From: Albula goreensis
Lineage: Eukaryota; Chordata; Actinopteri; Albuliformes; Albulidae
Assembly: GCA_022829145.1 (NCBI GenBank)
Contig: CM040743.1
Span: forward strand, 6,678,646 to 6,742,645
DNA: 64,000 nucleotides
Reading direction: 5' to 3'
Part shown: positions 60,068 through 64,000 of the stretch, piece by piece
How positions within the stretch are numbered: the first letter of the stretch is position 1
Layout of the letters: each line of letters begins with the position of its first letter
Made by a program: the position numbers and the translations under genes
Notes under the pieces: model-generated
The model's input: only the letters and a program-made list of their open reading frames with translations
Databases searched by the model: none
What the model was told of the DNA's origin: nothing

Positions 60068-62284
60068 AAAAAGAAAAGAATTTAAACAGAAACAGCACCA
60101 GAGCTATCAGCTGTAGATCTGAGTCCCGGCGTGTTTCCTCTGTGACTCAGAACTGCCTGAGAAAGAAAAAACTGTGTGTGGATATCTGTGTTTCCCAGCC
60201 TCATTCAGATCTGTGCATAAACACAGTCTGGTATAGTGGAAATCCATTATCACCTGTGATTGAGCATGGTTTATACCTATGGGATGTGCATAGACAGTTA
60301 TAAGTGCCCGGTGGAATTTGAAACCTCAGAAACCCCTCCCACTGACCTGCCAAGTAGGGACCACAACCTCTCATAGCACAGTATCATTTTGCGTGTTCCT
60401 GAAGCATTTTTGTAACAGAAGTCACCTAAAGAGTGCTGTGAATTTCTTCCGTGCTTTATTGTCAGAAATAGGCACATATGTGTTGATGTTTTGTATAGCA
60501 GGGATTTGGCTTTGGTTAAAAAGGTGGTCATTATGCTTAAAACATGTGCTAATGAGAACATTTTGTTTCGTGATGTAAGGGAACAACAAAATCAGATGGC
60601 TGACCTTATTTTACGGCGGACAGCATATTGACATGGTTTTGAATATTAACTGAATCCTGTGTATTTGTCTCACATTGGGCCCCTTATTTTACATTAGCAT
60701 GCTGTAGTAGCTCATAATGAATCAGCCACTGCATGAATGGTAACTATATAGTTATGCATATTTCAGCTATGTGCAGTGGGCCCCCAATGCCAATATCATA
60801 CGGTGGAGGTACAGAATGAAATGTGAGATACATTCTCATGTCGCTTCTGATGTGGCCATTCAAAGTGTGATAATTCATCCACAGTGCTTCAGAAATGGTA
60901 TTCCTTTTTAACGTTTTCACCAAGTGACTTGTGTGTTCAGTCTTTGATTTTAAATTCGCACCCATTCAATCTCCTTGGTATCTGAGGATGATGTCTGTGG
61001 TGGGGAAGTGTTTAATTTAAGATCGGGGGAGGGGAGGGGGAAAAAGCTGGGGAAAATGCTTCAGTGAAATAAGTCTGGACAAACAAACAGCAGTGCTCCA
61101 TCAAAGCCTCTCATCCGACAGACCCGTAGAGATTTCTCGGGGAGTGGCTGGGGGTCGGGACCCGATTAATCAAAGGTCCGGTCCCCGTCTGGGGGAGGTG
61201 ATAACTCAGACCCACTGATGGGAGTGCTTGTGAACGCCTCCTTTTTGGCATAAAGGCATTTTGTTCTTTTGAAAGGGAGACAAAGGCCACGGACTTTACA
61301 TCTTCCAAATAAAATAAGCGGTCCTGTGGGGTCACGCATTTTTACCTGGGGGGTCGAATTCAAAGGATTTAAAGGGTTTTTTTGGGGGGATGAGGATGGG
61401 GACACACATAGAGCGAAAGAGCTGATCTAGGAACAGATTTCTCCTGTCCACACACTAACCTAACCTGAAAACCCCAGGTCAGTGCTAGAGAGATCTACCC
61501 TTCTGAGGCACTTCATGAATGCTGGCCTTAACCTGTAACCCCGATGCAGTTGAGTCCGACCATCAGCCTCAATAAACAGCCCCCCACCCATCCCCAGTTT
61601 AAATACAGATATATTTACCCGGCCCAGTCCCTCTGGATCATCCCTGCTCGCAGTGGGGAGCGATGTCTCCTGCCGGAGATGGTAATTAGTACCGCGTGGT
61701 CCTGCCTCTCCTCCTCCGGCTCTCCTGAAGCCTGTTAATCTGCCGCACGCCACGCTCCTCAGCCAGTGACCCTCAGCAGAGCGGATGCTAGCTCTCATTG
61801 TCCTCTCACAGTCAGCGCTGTGCTGCTGAACAATACGTAGATATGCACTGTCTTCCTCTTACTTCAGAAAGTGCAAACAGATGTGTGGCCAGTAAAGTAC
61901 TGCCTTTTTTTTTTTTTTTTTTTTGAAAGTTGGATATCAAATCATAATTGTCAGATACTACATCATTGTACCATAAAATACATTAGTCTTTCCTCCTTTA
62001 TGCATTGTGAGCTGTTGGCAATCGCTTGCCCTTCTGCTTTGGTTGCATGCAGAAATGTTTTCTATCTTATGTTGATCCAAGGATTAAATGAAAAGCAAAA
62101 CCATGAACTTTTGTAGTTGCTTTGTGTCTGTCATCATGTTTCGTGAGTTGCGCAAGCTGTGGTGGTTCGTATCTGTGCTGGTAAACTGCAGTTATCCACT
62201 CTGTGCACACAGTGCCAGGTATGCTGAAATGTTCACTATGGTGTGCTGGAATGTTTTGTTGTGGTACAAGTTACTGAACCTGAA
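58271..62284. other. unique non-coding sequence
   Basis: No supportable gene. The minus-strand frame 58798-59370 (190 codons) is the longest outside simple repeats, but it has no domain, signal peptide or plausible context. (CA)n at 60036-60061. Slightly CpG-rich at 59865-59985. T20 at 61905-61924. Confidence 0.45.
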
Positions 62285-62515
62285 GTTGAATAGGAGTGGT
62301 GATTGCAGAGCTGTACCTCTGACCAAAGAGTTGCAGGTTTGAATCCTGAATGGGACACTGTCATCCTGCATTGAAGTGAGGCACTTAACTAGAATTGCTT
62401 GAGAAAATATCCAGCTGTATAAATGGGTAATGAGTTAAATTCTCTGGAAACTGCTCTAGCTAAGCTGGATGAAGTATAAGACAATAAATAAAACATAAAG
62501 TGATGTAAGAAAATG
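62285..62515 (+). mobile_element. tRNA-derived SINE, nearly complete
   Basis: A-box region 'gtggtgattgcagagctgta', B box GGTTTGAATCC at 62336-62346, then 'gacactgtcatcctgc', 'gaggcacttaactagaattg' and 'atccagctgtataaatgggt', and an A-rich tail near 62485-62510. This is the clearest SINE in the window and the reference for the fragments elsewhere. Plus orientation, non-coding. Confidence 0.75.
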
Positions 62516-62559
62516 CTCCATCTATGATTCTTGAGATGTGTAGATTGGGGCTGAAGGTT

Positions 62560-62930
62560 AGCGTGCGGTAGCAGGCTAATCCATTATCAATGAGCTTAAC
62601 ATTGCTTATGGATGTCAGGAACGCATAGCGCAGGCATTGGGGCTGTTAAATAGTTTATCTTATTTGCATTCATGTGTTATGAATCTTCGTCACAGAGCAG
62701 AAATTGGAGCGCTGGCAGGGGGGCGATGTATTGGACGCTCAAGCAAGAAGGAAATTAAAGTGATTTAAATTACATCAGCGTTTCCATGAATTCCAGCTTT
62801 ACTTTAAAAACGCTTTATTATGAGCAGGCCTGCATTCTGACATGTGTACTGCCATTTCGGTGTGATTGAGGGCAATGGCTATTTATTAAAACATGTCCGC
62901 TAACATGGCAGCGGTAGCGAAGGAGTACAA
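62560..62930. promoter_or_regulatory. candidate enhancer block with octamer
   Basis: Repeat-free, with an OTX-type TAATCC at 62577-62582, an exact octamer ATTTGCAT at 62662-62669 and several ATTA cores. It resembles deeply conserved vertebrate non-coding sequence in texture. Conservation itself cannot be seen here. Confidence 0.28.
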
Positions 62931-64000
62931 GGTTTTAACAGTTACGTTCCTGGGGTTTTTTAAAACATGAAATATGGCTCATCAAATACCAATGTTTTTA
63001 TGCCTTTGCTGCATGCTTGTGATGTTTGTATGTTTCACCTTTCCCATAATTAATGCAATATGGTACATATACCAGGGTCTGGTGGTTGGTACTTTTGCTC
63101 AGCTTTTAATTGGTCGGTTAAAGTAGTTGATTGATTACTCAGTTAACTCAGTTCTTGGATCTGAATCTAGTTGCAGAATTTAGGGTGAAAGGAAAAACCA
63201 GCAGACCCTGTAGCAGGCCCTGCAGAATCGGGGTTTGCCATCCGTTTGTAGGCTGCACTGTTATGAGACTGCACTGGGATGAAAGCGGCTTGTGCTGGCC
63301 TCTGAGCTTCGCTTAACAGACTACGGAGTCCGGTGACATCACACAGCGGCACGGCTCTGCTCGGCTCACTCGTGCATGGCGCTGCGAATGCCTTCCTTCT
63401 GCTTTCGCTCCTGCGTTTCCGTGCCGACAGATCTTAAAATTCCGCCTTCTCCTCCAGTTCCATGCTCACCTCTCTTCACCCCTTTCCCCAGCCCCCACGC
63501 CTAACACCCTGCTAATTAGCCTCGCGGCGCAGAGGCGTCCATAGGTGACAGGCTGTGACAGCCGCCAGCGTGGCCTTGCTGCTCTGATCATCACCAACGC
63601 ATGCCTCTTCCCTTGCTTTGAGTTCCCATCGCCTCCAAGAGTCAAGAAAACAGAGCATCCAACGCTTGTCTGACTCCTGTTTTCAACCTGAAAAAAAAAT
63701 AAATAAATACAAATCAAAACACAAACCCTGGCTAGTTCTCAATCAAGAGAGCAAGAACTAATGAGAAACCCAGTTAGCACAGTATGTTATTGCATCTTTT
63801 TTTTACACCCCCATACAGCCTCCAGTACACTGCTAATTGCTACTACATTTTAACTGCAGATCACAGTTTCTTAAAGATGTCCTTAAAATCCCCAAAAAAT
63901 AATAACATTTATTAATAATAATAATCAATAATGTTTTTTATGTGAAGCTGTTGCAACAATGCACACTAGAAGCTCACACAGTGTTACATCACAATCTGAA
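62931..64000. other. unique non-coding sequence
   Basis: No gene. 63340-63560 is moderately GC-rich. (TAA)n-like sequence is at about 63898-63935 near the right edge. Confidence 0.5.

Noticed and set aside
62285-62360. Possible tRNA gene at the head of the SINE
   Set aside because: The tRNA-like part is followed by the SINE body and tail, and the acceptor stem does not pair.

Overview
The window looks like nuclear DNA of a ray-finned fish. It is AT-moderate, has no operon-like structure, and is scattered with (GT)n, (GA)n and (TTA)n microsatellites. It also carries fish-type tRNA-derived SINEs, whose tails match the 'ttagcagacgctcttatcc' and 'atccagctgtataaat' patterns, and short terminal-inverted-repeat DNA elements (MITEs). 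I cannot name the species. Nothing here points to a bacterium, phage or virus.

I found no protein-coding gene I can support. No long reading frame shows a recognisable domain, and the longest frames lie inside GT/CA arrays where the peptide is only a translation of the repeat. The window is best read as a large intron or intergenic stretch of a gene-poor region. The weak traces of transcription units are two CpG-rich patches (about 10,995-11,330 and 43,495-43,800), the first containing a consensus splice donor, and one strong splice-acceptor-like tract at about 51,250-51,286 followed by a 33-nt purine-rich segment.

Layout: 0-5 kb is mostly unique sequence with two strong hairpins (2,454-2,496 and 3,333-3,370). 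5-11 kb holds a reversed SINE, a 120-bp tandem duplication overlapping a terminal-inverted-repeat element, a palindromic MITE copy and more SINE fragments. 11-22 kb is largely unique, with a regulatory-looking block at 14.1-14.3 kb, a LINE-type tail at 15.4 kb and two related PIF/Harbinger-like MITEs at 16.4 and 20.4 kb. 22.4-22.9 kb is a GT array punctuated by a fixed motif. 23-35 kb is mostly unique, with a 30-bp minisatellite at 29.4 kb and AT-rich blocks. 35.8-38.9 kb contains two direct copies of a 400-490-bp sequence, each followed by (GT)n and then a SINE. 40-49 kb carries MITEs, a tandem duplication, a CpG patch and G-rich runs. 49.3-50.0 kb is a second large GT array. 50-64 kb is mostly unique with scattered SINE and MITE copies and a candidate regulatory block at 62.6-62.9 kb.

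There are no genes here whose joint function could be described. The coherent story is about repeats: at least four MITE or inverted-repeat groups, one SINE superfamily in both orientations, and several local duplications. I did not find a new biological system. Identity percentages and repeat boundaries were worked out by eye and are approximate.
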